Assembly (NCBI RefSeq): GCF_900149695.1
Contig: NZ_LT703003.1
Span: 1,860,001 to 1,924,000 of the forward strand
Direction: 5' to 3'
DNA from: Anderseniella sp. Alg231-50
GTDB lineage: Bacteria; Pseudomonadota; Alphaproteobacteria; Rhizobiales; Aestuariivirgaceae
Length of the DNA stretch: 64,000 nucleotides
The notes under the pieces: model-generated
Told to the model about the DNA's origin: nothing
The model's input: only the letters and a program-made list of their open reading frames with translations
The model's database searches: none
Shown here: positions 27,920 through 36,717 of the stretch, piece after piece
Layout: every line of letters begins with the position of its first letter
Position numbering within the stretch: the first letter of the stretch is position 1
Program-made: the position numbers and the translations under genes

Positions 27920-28726
27920 ATGACCGCAGCAGCTCTTAGTATAGTCGCCGTATTGGGGAGTATACAATTGGGCTGGGCCGGGTTGGCGGCAGGCCCTGAG
28001 CTTCATGGGTTGAAGCCGGCGGGTTCTGTTGTCGAGGTTGCCGTCACCAATTCCACTGAACCTGAACCATCGCTTGCAGATGACTTGAGGACCTCGGCCG
28101 AGCATGTGCTGCGCGGCAATTACCATATGGACAACGGAAACTACAACGCTGCACTGGCTGAGTACACCAGGGCACTGGAGTATGACCCGAAGTCCTGGGT
28201 TGCGTTTCTGCTGCGGGCATACCTGTACCAGCTGCAGGGCAAGAACGCGCTGGCCATCAAGGATCTCGACAAGACAATAGAATTCAATCCGACGGTTGAA
28301 GCCCATGTCATGCGTGGCGTTGCGTATGCGTTTTCCGGAGACGATGACGCCGCTCTCAAGGATTATGTGACGGCGGTGCACATGGATCCTGCCTATGGAA
28401 GCACCTACAAGCAGCGTGCCTATATTTATCTGCGGCGCGGCAGGTTTGCAGAAGCCGAAGCCGATATTCAGGAAGCGATGCGGCTGCTGCCGGACGACCT
28501 GGAAGTCCAGCACAGTTTCGGAGACGTCCTGTATTATGGCGGAAAGATCCAGGCGGCGAAGCGGCAATGGGAGAAAACCTGCGCGATTGCCGATGTTGAG
28601 ATGACCAGCGACTGGCAGCAGAGGTTGGCTGCCATCGGCCGTTACAAGGGGCCGGTGGACGGCCAGTGTGACAGCGAACTCATTGAAGTGTTTTCGGCGT
28701 GCGCACGTGACAAGTGCCAGTTCTGA
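27920..28726 (+). CDS. Exported tetratricopeptide-repeat protein
   Basis: 268 residues from ATG 27920 (GCGAGG upstream); a TTG at 27890 is the alternative. An N-terminal hydrophobic stretch (MTAAALSIVAVLGSIQLGWA) is a signal peptide. Residues ~75-215 hold about four TPR units (YNAALAEYTRALEYDPKSWV; ALAIKDLDKTIEFNPTVEAH; FAEAEADIQEAMRLLPDDLE). The C-terminus has three cysteines (GQCDSELIEVFSACARDKCQF region). Role unknown; probably a periplasmic scaffold. Confidence 0.78.
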   Translation: MTAAALSIVAVLGSIQLGWAGLAAGPELHGLKPAGSVVEVAVTNSTEPEPSLADDLRTSAEHVLRGNYHMDNGNYNAALAEYTRALEYDPKSWVAFLLRAYLYQLQGKNALAIKDLDKTIEFNPTVEAHVMRGVAYAFSGDDDAALKDYVTAVHMDPAYGSTYKQRAYIYLRRGRFAEAEADIQEAMRLLPDDLEVQHSFGDVLYYGGKIQAAKRQWEKTCAIADVEMTSDWQQRLAAIGRYKGPVDGQCDSELIEVFSACARDKCQF

Positions 28727-28765
28727 TCAGACTGACTTCTGACGAGCAAGGAAGGCGGGAAACGA

Positions 28766-30229
28766 TCAGTTTCCGAAGCTCAGCGGTGCTTCCACGACTT
28801 TAAGGATTTTTGAACTCTGGGCTTCGCTCTGCTGCCAGATTTTCTGGGTGCCAACAGCTTCAGGTGTAAAGTTGCCCTTGCCGGAACGGTTGACAATCTG
28901 GCTGTCGCCCTTGCCGGAGCGGTTGACGCCATTGTCTGTACTTGCGGCCTGTTCGGCTGGCTCTGAACCCGGCATGAACGCTTCGATCAAGCGCGCCAGT
29001 GCTGACTTGTCCTCTTTGCTCAGAGGATGGATTTCGTGCTCTTCGTCGTGAACAAACGGCTGTGGTGCGCCATCACGGCGTGCAATTGCATCTGTGCTGG
29101 TGAACAGGTCACTCAAGCTGGATGTGTTGGCGTAGCTGACGCTCAAAGGACGAATGCCGGTTCCCTGGACAGCCGGTGCAGTTGCCGTGTTAAGGCTGCC
29201 CTTGGCGGTTGAGTTGACGGAATTCAGATCTTCCACGGCCAGCGAGGCGATGGTAACGGGACCAAGGCTGCCGCGTACCGGTGAAACATTGTCTTCAGAG
29301 AAGTTCTGGCGCTCGACTGGAGCAGAAGCAGGTTCGATCTGCATGTTTGCCGCTGCGAGCATGAGGACTTCAATCGGCCGTGGACGCGGCTTGGGCGCAC
29401 TGCGCAAGGACGCTGCAACAGTTGTTGGGGCCGGTGTCGTGGCAACGGCTGCAATAACCGCTTCAGCCATGCTGGCCGGCATCAGGCTGACCGGGCCGGA
29501 CTGGCTCTTCTTGTTCTTGGCGGGAGCCGGCTGGAAAGCTGCATACTGCAAGTTGTTTGGACGGCCTCTGCGGGCAGCCACGGTTTTATAATACTTGCGG
29601 GCAATCTTCGCCTGGCGGGTTGCGCTCATGCGCGGCCAGTGCCGGACATTGCCGTTGTCGATATGGACGAAGCCGTACTTGCCGGAGCGCGGATAATAAC
29701 CAACGCCGCCGATCTTGCGCACAAAGGCAGAGCCCATGATTTTCTCTACCGGCACGTCCGGGAAGTAGAAGTCAATCGCACGGCCCTTCATGTGCTGCGA
29801 CGTACGGGCAACCTTACGCCCGATCCGCTTCAACATGGCATTGGTGCGAGGCGACCGATAACCGGACACAATGTGAACAGGCTTTTTCGAGCCAAGATCA
29901 GCGTGCAGTTCCCACAAAAGGTCAATTGTTTCCAATGACATCTTGGTTGGTTCGTTGCGGCGCCAGTCGCGCAGGAACCAGTTGATTTTCTTCAGGGCAG
30001 CGCGATCGTACTTGCCATTCCTTTTGTAGGTAATGGTCAGGGATTCCTTGGTATGCGTGAAATACATCGAAAGTGTACGGTCTTCAGCAGACGCTACAGC
30101 AGACGTTGCCGCGAACGCGCCAACCGCCACGGTTGCTGCGAAACAGCCGGTCAAAGCCTTACGTTTGGCCTGAGAAACCACACTGTCAAATAGCGTGGTC
30201 CAAGGAACCCTGCACTGCATAACCACCAT
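28766..30229 (-). CDS. DUF882 peptidase M15-like cell-wall protein
   Basis: About 487 residues from an ATG at 30229; the start is uncertain (GTG at 30313, ATG at 30220 and a GTG just before QAKRKALTG are alternatives), since no clear ribosome site is seen. A signal sequence (KALTGCFAATVAVGAFAATS) precedes the DUF882 domain, which is YcbK-like with M15 metallopeptidase motifs (IVSGYRSPRTN, SQHMKGRAIDFYFPD, GGVGYYPRSGKYGFVHIDNG). The last ~280 residues are a low-complexity tail with a short repeat (VNRSGKG twice). Probably trims peptidoglycan; a CtrA-like box lies upstream. Confidence 0.82.
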   Translation of the reverse strand: MVVMQCRVPWTTLFDSVVSQAKRKALTGCFAATVAVGAFAATSAVASAEDRTLSMYFTHTKESLTITYKRNGKYDRAALKKINWFLRDWRRNEPTKMSLETIDLLWELHADLGSKKPVHIVSGYRSPRTNAMLKRIGRKVARTSQHMKGRAIDFYFPDVPVEKIMGSAFVRKIGGVGYYPRSGKYGFVHIDNGNVRHWPRMSATRQAKIARKYYKTVAARRGRPNNLQYAAFQPAPAKNKKSQSGPVSLMPASMAEAVIAAVATTPAPTTVAASLRSAPKPRPRPIEVLMLAAANMQIEPASAPVERQNFSEDNVSPVRGSLGPVTIASLAVEDLNSVNSTAKGSLNTATAPAVQGTGIRPLSVSYANTSSLSDLFTSTDAIARRDGAPQPFVHDEEHEIHPLSKEDKSALARLIEAFMPGSEPAEQAASTDNGVNRSGKGDSQIVNRSGKGNFTPEAVGTQKIWQQSEAQSSKILKVVEAPLSFGN

Positions 30230-30374
30230 CACACGGGAAAACCCCGCATCCCCTAGAAACTGCTTCAAAGCAGAATCTCTTAAGCCTTTGTAACCGAATT
30301 CGTCAGAGACCACAAGAATAAGGCTGCTATTAGGCGTTGTTTTTACTCAGCTAATTGATCATTGCATAGCCAGC

Positions 30375-30389
30375 TTAACACCTGCTTAA
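30375..30389. promoter_or_regulatory. CtrA-like box upstream of the DUF882 gene
   Basis: TTAA-N7-TTAA (TTAACACCTGCTTAA) matches the CtrA consensus core. It lies ~145-160 bp upstream of the DUF882 start, in the divergence-free intergenic region before the L,D-transpeptidase stop. Confidence 0.45.
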
Positions 30390-30447
30390 GCACGGACATA
30401 AAAACCGGTTATTATATGTCAGATTGATGACAGTTTTCGTCTGATCG

Positions 30448-30469
30448 CATGAAAATCGTGGTTTTCATG
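30448..30469. repeat. 22-bp hairpin-forming inverted repeat
   Basis: CATGAAAA / TTTTCATG, 8 perfect base pairs with a 6-base loop, upstream of the DUF882 gene and downstream of the L,D-transpeptidase terminator. It may be an operator or RNA hairpin; no regulator is known for it. Confidence 0.35.
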
Positions 30470-30490
30470 TCTCCTGGCGGCGATAAACAC

Positions 30491-30518
30491 AAACGGGCGC
30501 CCCAGGAGGCGCCCGTTT
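30491..30518 (-). terminator. Terminator hairpin of the L,D-transpeptidase gene
   Basis: An 11-bp perfect stem (AAACGGGCGCC / GGCGCCCGTTT) with a 6-base loop lies 28 bp beyond the minus-strand stop at 30546. It ends in T-rich sequence (GTTTGTGTTT) on the minus strand. Confidence 0.75.
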
Positions 30519-30545
30519 GCAGTTGTGATTCTATGGCCCGACGGC

Positions 30546-32648
30546 TTAACGCAGGGCGGTTTTTTCCGCCTTCAATGCCCGTGCGAGATACATGTCGCGC
30601 TTGTAGACATCGTTGTAATAGGCCAGATCGCCCGTTTCATCGGTCCAGGCGGTGAAGTACGTCAAATGCACAGGCAACTTCCGTTTCAGCTGTACCGGCG
30701 TATTTTTGCGGGTCGCTATGGTCGATGCAATCTTGTTCTGCGACCAGCCCAAAATCTGGGTCGCAAGCTCACGCGGGTTCTGAACACGGACACAGCCATG
30801 GCTGTAGGCGCGCCTGTCCTTGCTGAACAGGGACCGTTTGGGCGTGTCATGCAGGTAAATGGCGTGCTTGTTCGGGAACATGAACTTGACTTCGCCGAGC
30901 GCATTTTTCGGACCGGGTTTCTGGCGCACGCCAATGCCGCCGCGATAGTTCCACCAGTCCACATCCCAGCCTGAAATTCGCTGGCCGCGACTGTTGAGAA
31001 CTTCATAGCCGCGCTGCTCAAAGTAACTCGGGTTATCCTGCACCCGGCGCAGGTATTCGCCCTTGATAATGGACTGCGGAATGCCCCAATACGGGTTGAA
31101 TTCCACCCGCGACATTTGGTCGGAGAAGAAGTAGGTCTGGTTGGACGGTTTGCCGACAATCACGCGGGTGGACCATTCGGTTTCACCCTTGTTGATAATC
31201 TGCATTTTGTAGGCTGGCTGGTTCACCAGTACATAGCGCGAGCCAAGATTGCGCGGCAGCCACCGCAGCCGCTCCATGTTGAGGGCGATCTGGTCGGTCC
31301 GCCTGACTGACTTCTTGCCGTTGAGCGCATTAATGGTGCGCCTGCCGGCGATACCGTCGGGGCTGAGGCCGACACTCTTCTGGAACGCCCGCAGCGCCTT
31401 CACGTCGGTTTCCGTCATTGTGTCAGATGCGTTTTCGGCTGCCAGTACCGCACCGTCCGAGCCAAACAGGGGCGCATCGCTGGCCTGATTGTCCGACAGC
31501 GCAAGTTCGTCCTTGTTTTTCAGCAATTTCAACTGCTTGAGGCGTTCGCGCAGGATCGGCACACGGTCATCTTCAACGCCCAGCTTCAGCAGTGGGCCAG
31601 CCGGAACCACGATCTGATCGACTTCGGGCTCGCCGGCGCCAAGCTTGATCAACTCGGCTTTCATGGCCGCGTAAGCCGGCAGTTTCGGATGCAGGCTCAT
31701 CAGCCAGTCCTGCGGCGCGGGATGATTGACAAGTGAGGCCACGGCATCCTTGGCCGCAATCTTGGGTGGCTTGAGATCGTGGTAGCCGGAAATCTTGTTG
31801 GGGGTAACCAGGCCGGACGCGGCATGGTCTGAATACCGCAACGCCATGGCCGATAACTGCAGTTCGAACTTCGCCAGAGCCTCGGGATCAGACGCCAGAT
31901 CGTCGATGCTGCCTGCATCGGTCAGTGACGCCAGCCGGTACAGGTCCGGGTCAAGGCCTTCCTGATCGGCATTGGCCAGCACCTTGAGTACGGCACGGGC
32001 ATTCGATGACGGCTTTCTGTCTGTAATCCAGATCGGCTCAAACTCGCGTTCGGCATATGCTGCCACCAGCGCTTTGACCTGGCTCTTCGACAGCGAAGCG
32101 CCGGCGGAACCCTGTTTCAACGTCTCAAATACCGCCTGGGCCAGCGGATCCGGCAACTGGACCGTCTCCACATACTCGTTTGCATCCACAACAGTGCCTG
32201 AAGCGGATGCGAATACAGCCCCTTTCGGGCGCGGCTGTTTCAGCTTCTTACCTGCAAGTACAACCGGATAGCTGGCCTTATACTTATGGTATTTTTCACC
32301 GGTAGAGGCTGCGTCCGGGCCGTCATTGTCCGACAGCCTGACCCGCTCACGATACCGTCTGGCATTGCGATACCGGACCTGGCGATCAAAATAATCGCCG
32401 GAGCGGGAGAAGAAACCGCGTGTCCGATCGAGAAAATTGAATCTCTCTTCGTCCTGTCTTGCTCTTTGTCTCTGCCTGCTGCGCTTTTGGCGTTGCGACC
32501 AGAAACTGTCGTTTGACTGTGTGGTGCTGCTGCCGGAATTGAAGTTGAACTTCTTCTGCCTTATCTGGCTTTCTGCACTGGCAGAAACGGTCATAACTGG
32601 CAAGGCCAGGCATGACGCCAGCAATACGGCACTCAAACGGTTCAACAT
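30546..32648 (-). CDS. L,D-transpeptidase, large YcbB-type, with peptidoglycan-binding domain
   Basis: 700 residues. An N-terminal signal peptide (MLNRLSAVLLASCLALPVMT) precedes a ~200-residue Arg/Ser-rich region, then an LDT scaffold domain, a PG_binding_1 segment (LRAFQKSVGLSPDGIAGRRT, near 415-440) and a YkuD catalytic domain with the cysteine motif YSHGCVR near 615. Such enzymes make 3-3 peptidoglycan cross-links or attach proteins to the wall; rhizobia depend on them heavily for polar growth. It is adjacent to the DUF882 gene, forming a cell-wall locus. Confidence 0.92.
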   Translation of the reverse strand: MLNRLSAVLLASCLALPVMTVSASAESQIRQKKFNFNSGSSTTQSNDSFWSQRQKRSRQRQRARQDEERFNFLDRTRGFFSRSGDYFDRQVRYRNARRYRERVRLSDNDGPDAASTGEKYHKYKASYPVVLAGKKLKQPRPKGAVFASASGTVVDANEYVETVQLPDPLAQAVFETLKQGSAGASLSKSQVKALVAAYAEREFEPIWITDRKPSSNARAVLKVLANADQEGLDPDLYRLASLTDAGSIDDLASDPEALAKFELQLSAMALRYSDHAASGLVTPNKISGYHDLKPPKIAAKDAVASLVNHPAPQDWLMSLHPKLPAYAAMKAELIKLGAGEPEVDQIVVPAGPLLKLGVEDDRVPILRERLKQLKLLKNKDELALSDNQASDAPLFGSDGAVLAAENASDTMTETDVKALRAFQKSVGLSPDGIAGRRTINALNGKKSVRRTDQIALNMERLRWLPRNLGSRYVLVNQPAYKMQIINKGETEWSTRVIVGKPSNQTYFFSDQMSRVEFNPYWGIPQSIIKGEYLRRVQDNPSYFEQRGYEVLNSRGQRISGWDVDWWNYRGGIGVRQKPGPKNALGEVKFMFPNKHAIYLHDTPKRSLFSKDRRAYSHGCVRVQNPRELATQILGWSQNKIASTIATRKNTPVQLKRKLPVHLTYFTAWTDETGDLAYYNDVYKRDMYLARALKAEKTALR

Positions 32649-32765
32649 TTCATAAACCTCCGGTGAATTGACTGCGAGTTAAGCCACAGCCTTTCAATGA
32701 TCGCAATACTTCAACTGGGGGCAGTTCATAACTTTTACGTAATGAAGGTCCTGACACCGGCACCC

Positions 32766-32816
32766 GAGCAGGGTGCGGAGCCGTTGTACTGCCGGTTTTG
32801 CGCTCGAACCCTGCTC
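32766..32816. repeat. Imperfect inverted repeat upstream of the L,D-transpeptidase gene
   Basis: GAGCAGGGT at 32766 is complementary to ACCCTGCTC at 32808. This 51-bp structure lies ~120 bp upstream of the start at 32648 and could form a leader hairpin. It superficially resembles a tRNA T-arm but does not fold as a tRNA. Confidence 0.35.
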
Positions 32817-32946
32817 CCCGTTCTCCGATACGATCCGCTTTTTGCTTCTGACTGAACTCAATCAATCACCATCCTGCTCCCAAGCATCACCTGCGTTATT
32901 GTCCAAATGATGAAATCTTGGAATTTAAGTGTCCAAATTGTGCCCT

Positions 32947-33048
32947 GATCAGCTTTGGGAAGTCCGGCAGAATCAACCGAAAATCCCAAGCCTGATCGCT
33001 TTCAAAATGTTAGAGCGACAGGGGGTTCATCCGAATCCACGCCGCTAC
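32947..33048 (-). repeat. RIME-like element, degenerate copy 3
   Basis: The second palindrome (GATCAG... / ...CTGATC, 32947-32997, with TTTGGGA/TCCCAAG pairing) is followed by a decayed first palindrome (TTAGAGCGAC...GGGGTTCATCCGAATCC, to about 33048). The order is reversed relative to copy 1, as in copy 2. It fills the gap between the L,D-transpeptidase and response-regulator genes; nearly half of that 406-bp gap has no other feature. Confidence 0.6.
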
Positions 33049-33054
33049 AGGTGC

Positions 33055-34581
33055 CTAGCCGCGCGCCTCAAGCCCGAGCTCACGCATTTTCCGATACAGG
33101 GTTGAGCGTCCGATTCCCAGCTTGCGTGCGACTTCCGACATCTGACCCCGATAGCGATTGAGGGCCAGCCGGATCATATCGGCTTCAATTTCTTCAAGCC
33201 GCCGGATGTGTCCGCCATCGGTTACAGCCGGGATGCCGATGGCAAAGCCGTCGGACACCATGCTGGTTGACCCGGTTGATGCAAGTGCGGCGTTGTCGGT
33301 GACGTTGGCCTGCCCGCCAATCATGGCATCTGCCCCGCTTGCAGCAGGTGCTGCGGGTTCGGGTACAGGTGCCGGCGGCACCTCAACATCGAAGCCATCG
33401 GTCAGGGCGGCAATCTGCGGGAAATCGGCTATATGAAGCTGATCGCCTTCACACATGACAATGGCCCGGAATACCGTGTTTTCGAGCTGGCGGACATTGC
33501 CCGGCCAGGCGTAGGTCTTGAGCAATTCCAGCGCATTGGCGTCAATGCCCTTCACCCTGCGGCCTTCCTCGGCAGCAAAGCGCGTGATGAAATGGGTTAC
33601 CAGTGGTGCAATGTCCTCAATGCGTTCACGCAATGGCGGCGCCATGACCGGAAACACGTTGAGGCGATAATACAAATCTTCGCGGAACTGGCCGTTTTTG
33701 ACCATTTCGATCATGTTTCGGTTGGTTGCGGAAATCAGTCGAATATCGATCTTGACCGGCTTGCGCGAACCGACCGGGTCGATTTCACCTTCCTGCAGGG
33801 CGCGCAGCAGTTTTACCTGTATGTCCAGCGGCAGTTCCGCGACTTCGTCAAGGAACAAGGTTCCGCCGTCAGCTTCCTGGAACTTGCCGATGTGTTTGCC
33901 AACCGCACCTGTAAAAGCCCCTTTTTCATGGCCGAACAAGATGCTTTCGACCAGGTTTTCGGGCAGCGCACCGCAGTTTACCGCCACGAACGCCTTGCCT
34001 CTGCGCTCGCTTTCACCCTGAATGGCGCGGGCAATCATTTCCTTGCCCGACCCGCTCTCGCCCTCGATCAGGACCGGAATGTTCGAGTGAGCCGCCCGTT
34101 TGCCGAGCCTGACCACGCTGGACATGGCCGGACTGGCGATGATCAGGTCGTCAAACGACATTTCACCTGATACTTTCTGGTTCAGCCGTTTCACTTCCTC
34201 GGTCAGGGCATTGACCTTCAGAAGGTTTTGTATGGAAACTTTCAGCCGTTCCGGATTGACCGGCTTGACAACAAAGTCATCGGCTCCGGCACGCATGGCC
34301 TTGACCACGGTTTCAATGGAGCCTTGTGCGGTTTGCACGATTACCGGGACGGACGTGCGATAGGCGGAAAGGCGCTCGAGAAATTCAAGCCCGTCAATTT
34401 CCGGCATCACCAGGTCCAGAATAATCAGGTCGACCGGTTTGGAGCGGCTCGCCTCGAGAATATCAAGGCCCTGGCTCGCGCCGTCGGCGGTGGCGGTTTC
34501 AAAACCGTACCGTTTGACCAGCTCTTCGAGGATGCGGCGCTGCGCCGGGTCGTCATCAACAATCAGAATTTTATGTGCCAT
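33055..34581 (-). CDS. Sigma-54-dependent response regulator (NtrC family)
   Basis: 508 residues. Receiver domain 1-120 with acidic pocket (LIVDDDPAQRR), phospho-acceptor Asp in LIILDLVMPEIDG and switch Lys (VVKPVNPERL). AAA+ domain with Walker A GESGSGKE near 173, the sigma-54 contact loop GAFTGA near 227 and DEVAELPLDIQVKLLRALQ. C-terminal Fis-type helix-turn-helix (LGIGRSTLYRKMRELGL). No histidine kinase is adjacent, so the input is unknown. Upstream gap 34582-34856 (275 bp) holds no gene. Confidence 0.93.
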   Translation of the reverse strand: MAHKILIVDDDPAQRRILEELVKRYGFETATADGASQGLDILEASRSKPVDLIILDLVMPEIDGLEFLERLSAYRTSVPVIVQTAQGSIETVVKAMRAGADDFVVKPVNPERLKVSIQNLLKVNALTEEVKRLNQKVSGEMSFDDLIIASPAMSSVVRLGKRAAHSNIPVLIEGESGSGKEMIARAIQGESERRGKAFVAVNCGALPENLVESILFGHEKGAFTGAVGKHIGKFQEADGGTLFLDEVAELPLDIQVKLLRALQEGEIDPVGSRKPVKIDIRLISATNRNMIEMVKNGQFREDLYYRLNVFPVMAPPLRERIEDIAPLVTHFITRFAAEEGRRVKGIDANALELLKTYAWPGNVRQLENTVFRAIVMCEGDQLHIADFPQIAALTDGFDVEVPPAPVPEPAAPAASGADAMIGGQANVTDNAALASTGSTSMVSDGFAIGIPAVTDGGHIRRLEEIEADMIRLALNRYRGQMSEVARKLGIGRSTLYRKMRELGLEARG

Positions 34582-34856
34582 GCTGTCTCTTTTGTTTACT
34601 CACAGCCGTCTCAGAATCAAAAGCGCACAATGAACGGGCCTGTCTGAATGTTCCCACGGGTTCACTCCATATGCTTTGTGAAGAGCACTTTGCCCTAGAG
34701 GGGTAAATGGCAGCTTAAAATTGGGCCACTTTGATACAAGTTGATGATTTTCTGGAAATCTTAGTGAAATCAGCTTGTTTGAGGCAGATTGAGCGGTCAT
34801 ATGTGCTGTTCATGCCCTGTTTTGCCGGTTCCGGCACCTGACCTCCTGGAGTTAAA

Positions 34857-36704
34857 ATGCGTACGCTGAAAGAAAATCTGCAGAAATCTTCATCCTCAAG
34901 CGCCGCAGAGGCCGAACTCGGAAATCTGCCGGAATGGAACCTGGCGGATCTTTATTCTGGACCCGATGCCGCCGAATTCAGCTCCGACATGGAAAAGGCG
35001 GCAACTGAGGCAACACGTTTTGCTGAAACCTATCAAGGCAAGCTGGAAGACATCCTTCGTGATGGCACCGGCGGCGATGCGCTGGCCGGGGTGATCAGGG
35101 AATATGAAGCCATGTCCGACCTGTTTGGCCGCATCGGGTCATTCATGATGTTGTATTATGTGGGAGACACCACGGACGCAGACAGGCAGAAATTCTACGG
35201 CGACGTATCCCAGAAGCTGACTGCCATAACCACGGGGCTGGTGTTTTTCGAACTTGAGTTCAACCGGCTTGACGGCGATGCGCTGGAAAACGCAATGGGC
35301 GCGTCAGCCGGGCTGGCTCATTACCGCCCGTGGATCGAGGACCTGCGCAAGGAAAAGCCGTTCCAGCTGGAAGACCGGGTGGAACAGCTGTTTCACGAGA
35401 AGTCCGTTACTGCGGCCGGGGCCTGGAACCGTCTGTTCGATGAGACAATGGCGGCGCTGAAATTCGATGTCGACGGAGAGGAGCTGTCGCTTGAACCGAC
35501 CCTGAACATGCTGGTGTCGAAGGATGCCGGTAAACGCAGGACTGCTGCCGAAGCGTTGGCCAAGGTGTTCAAGGCCAATATTTCGCTGTTTGCATCGATC
35601 ACCAATACACTGGCCAAGGACAAGGAAATCTCGGACCGCTGGCGCGGCTTTGAGGACGTGGCTGACAGCCGCCACCTGGCCAACCGGGTAGAAGGCCCCG
35701 TGGTTGATGCGCTGGTCGAGGCAGTTCGCAGTTCATATCCAAAACTATCGCATCGCTACTATGCCATGAAAGCAAAGTGGCTCGGCATGGACCGGATGAT
35801 GCACTGGGACCGCAACGCGCCCTTGCCGGACCAGGATGACAGCAAGATCGGCTGGGACGATGCACAGGCGACGGTCCTTGATGCCTATGCGGGGTTTGCA
35901 CCCGAAATGGCGGATATCGCGCGTCGTTTCTTTGACGAGCGCTGGATTGATGCACCGGTGCGTCCGGGCAAGTCATCAGGCGCCTTCTCGCACCCGACCG
36001 TGCCGTCGGCGCATCCATACGTGATGCTGAATTATCAGGGCAAGACGCGGGACGTGATGACACTTGCGCACGAACTGGGCCACGGTGTGCACCAGGTGCT
36101 GGCGTCGGACCAGGGCGCGCTGATGGCGGCCACGCCATTGACCCTCGCGGAAACGGCGTCGGTATTCGGCGAAATGCTGACCTTCCGGTCGATGCTCAAC
36201 CAGACCAGTGACCCGAAAACCCGCAAAATCCTTTTGGCCGGCAAGGTTGAGGACATGCTCAACACAGTGGTTCGCCAGATCGCGTTCTACTGCTTTGAAC
36301 GTGACGTTCACCAGGCGCGCCGTGACGGTGAACTGACCCCCGACCAGCTGGGCGAGATCTGGATCAAGACCCAGAAGGAGGCGCTGGGCGAGGCGATCGA
36401 ATTCGGGCCCGGCTACGAAAATTTCTGGGCTTATATCCCGCACTTCATTCATTCACCGTTTTATGTGTATGCCTACGCGTTCGGCGACTGCCTGGTGAAT
36501 TCCCTGTATGCAAGGTACCTTGAAGCGGAAGACGGCTTCCAGCAGAAGTACTTTGAACTGCTGAAGGCCGGTGGCACCAAGCATCATTCCGAGCTGTTGC
36601 AGCCGTTCGGGCTGGATGCAACCGATCCGGGGTTCTGGAGCAAAGGGCTTGCCATGCTGGAAGGCTTCATCGACGAACTGGAACAAATGGAAGCCGGGTC
36701 CTGA
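34857..36704 (+). CDS. pepF: M3-family oligoendopeptidase F
   Basis: 615 residues. The zinc motif HELGHGVHQ is near residue 405 with the downstream glutamate (AETASVFGE) completing the site. It belongs to the PepF/M3 family of cytosolic oligopeptidases that degrade short peptides. Serine-rich start (KSSSSSAAEAELGNLPEWNL) then a typical PepF N-terminus. Ribosome site CTGGAG before the ATG. Its stop is 13 bp before the next gene. Confidence 0.93.
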   Translation: MRTLKENLQKSSSSSAAEAELGNLPEWNLADLYSGPDAAEFSSDMEKAATEATRFAETYQGKLEDILRDGTGGDALAGVIREYEAMSDLFGRIGSFMMLYYVGDTTDADRQKFYGDVSQKLTAITTGLVFFELEFNRLDGDALENAMGASAGLAHYRPWIEDLRKEKPFQLEDRVEQLFHEKSVTAAGAWNRLFDETMAALKFDVDGEELSLEPTLNMLVSKDAGKRRTAAEALAKVFKANISLFASITNTLAKDKEISDRWRGFEDVADSRHLANRVEGPVVDALVEAVRSSYPKLSHRYYAMKAKWLGMDRMMHWDRNAPLPDQDDSKIGWDDAQATVLDAYAGFAPEMADIARRFFDERWIDAPVRPGKSSGAFSHPTVPSAHPYVMLNYQGKTRDVMTLAHELGHGVHQVLASDQGALMAATPLTLAETASVFGEMLTFRSMLNQTSDPKTRKILLAGKVEDMLNTVVRQIAFYCFERDVHQARRDGELTPDQLGEIWIKTQKEALGEAIEFGPGYENFWAYIPHFIHSPFYVYAYAFGDCLVNSLYARYLEAEDGFQQKYFELLKAGGTKHHSELLQPFGLDATDPGFWSKGLAMLEGFIDELEQMEAGS

Positions 36705-36717
36705 TCCCGGAAGCGAG

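Noticed and set aside
32766-32816. tRNA-like segment (GGTTCGAGC on the minus strand)
   Set aside because: Only the T-arm-like string fits; acceptor, D and anticodon stems cannot be formed. It is kept only as an inverted repeat.
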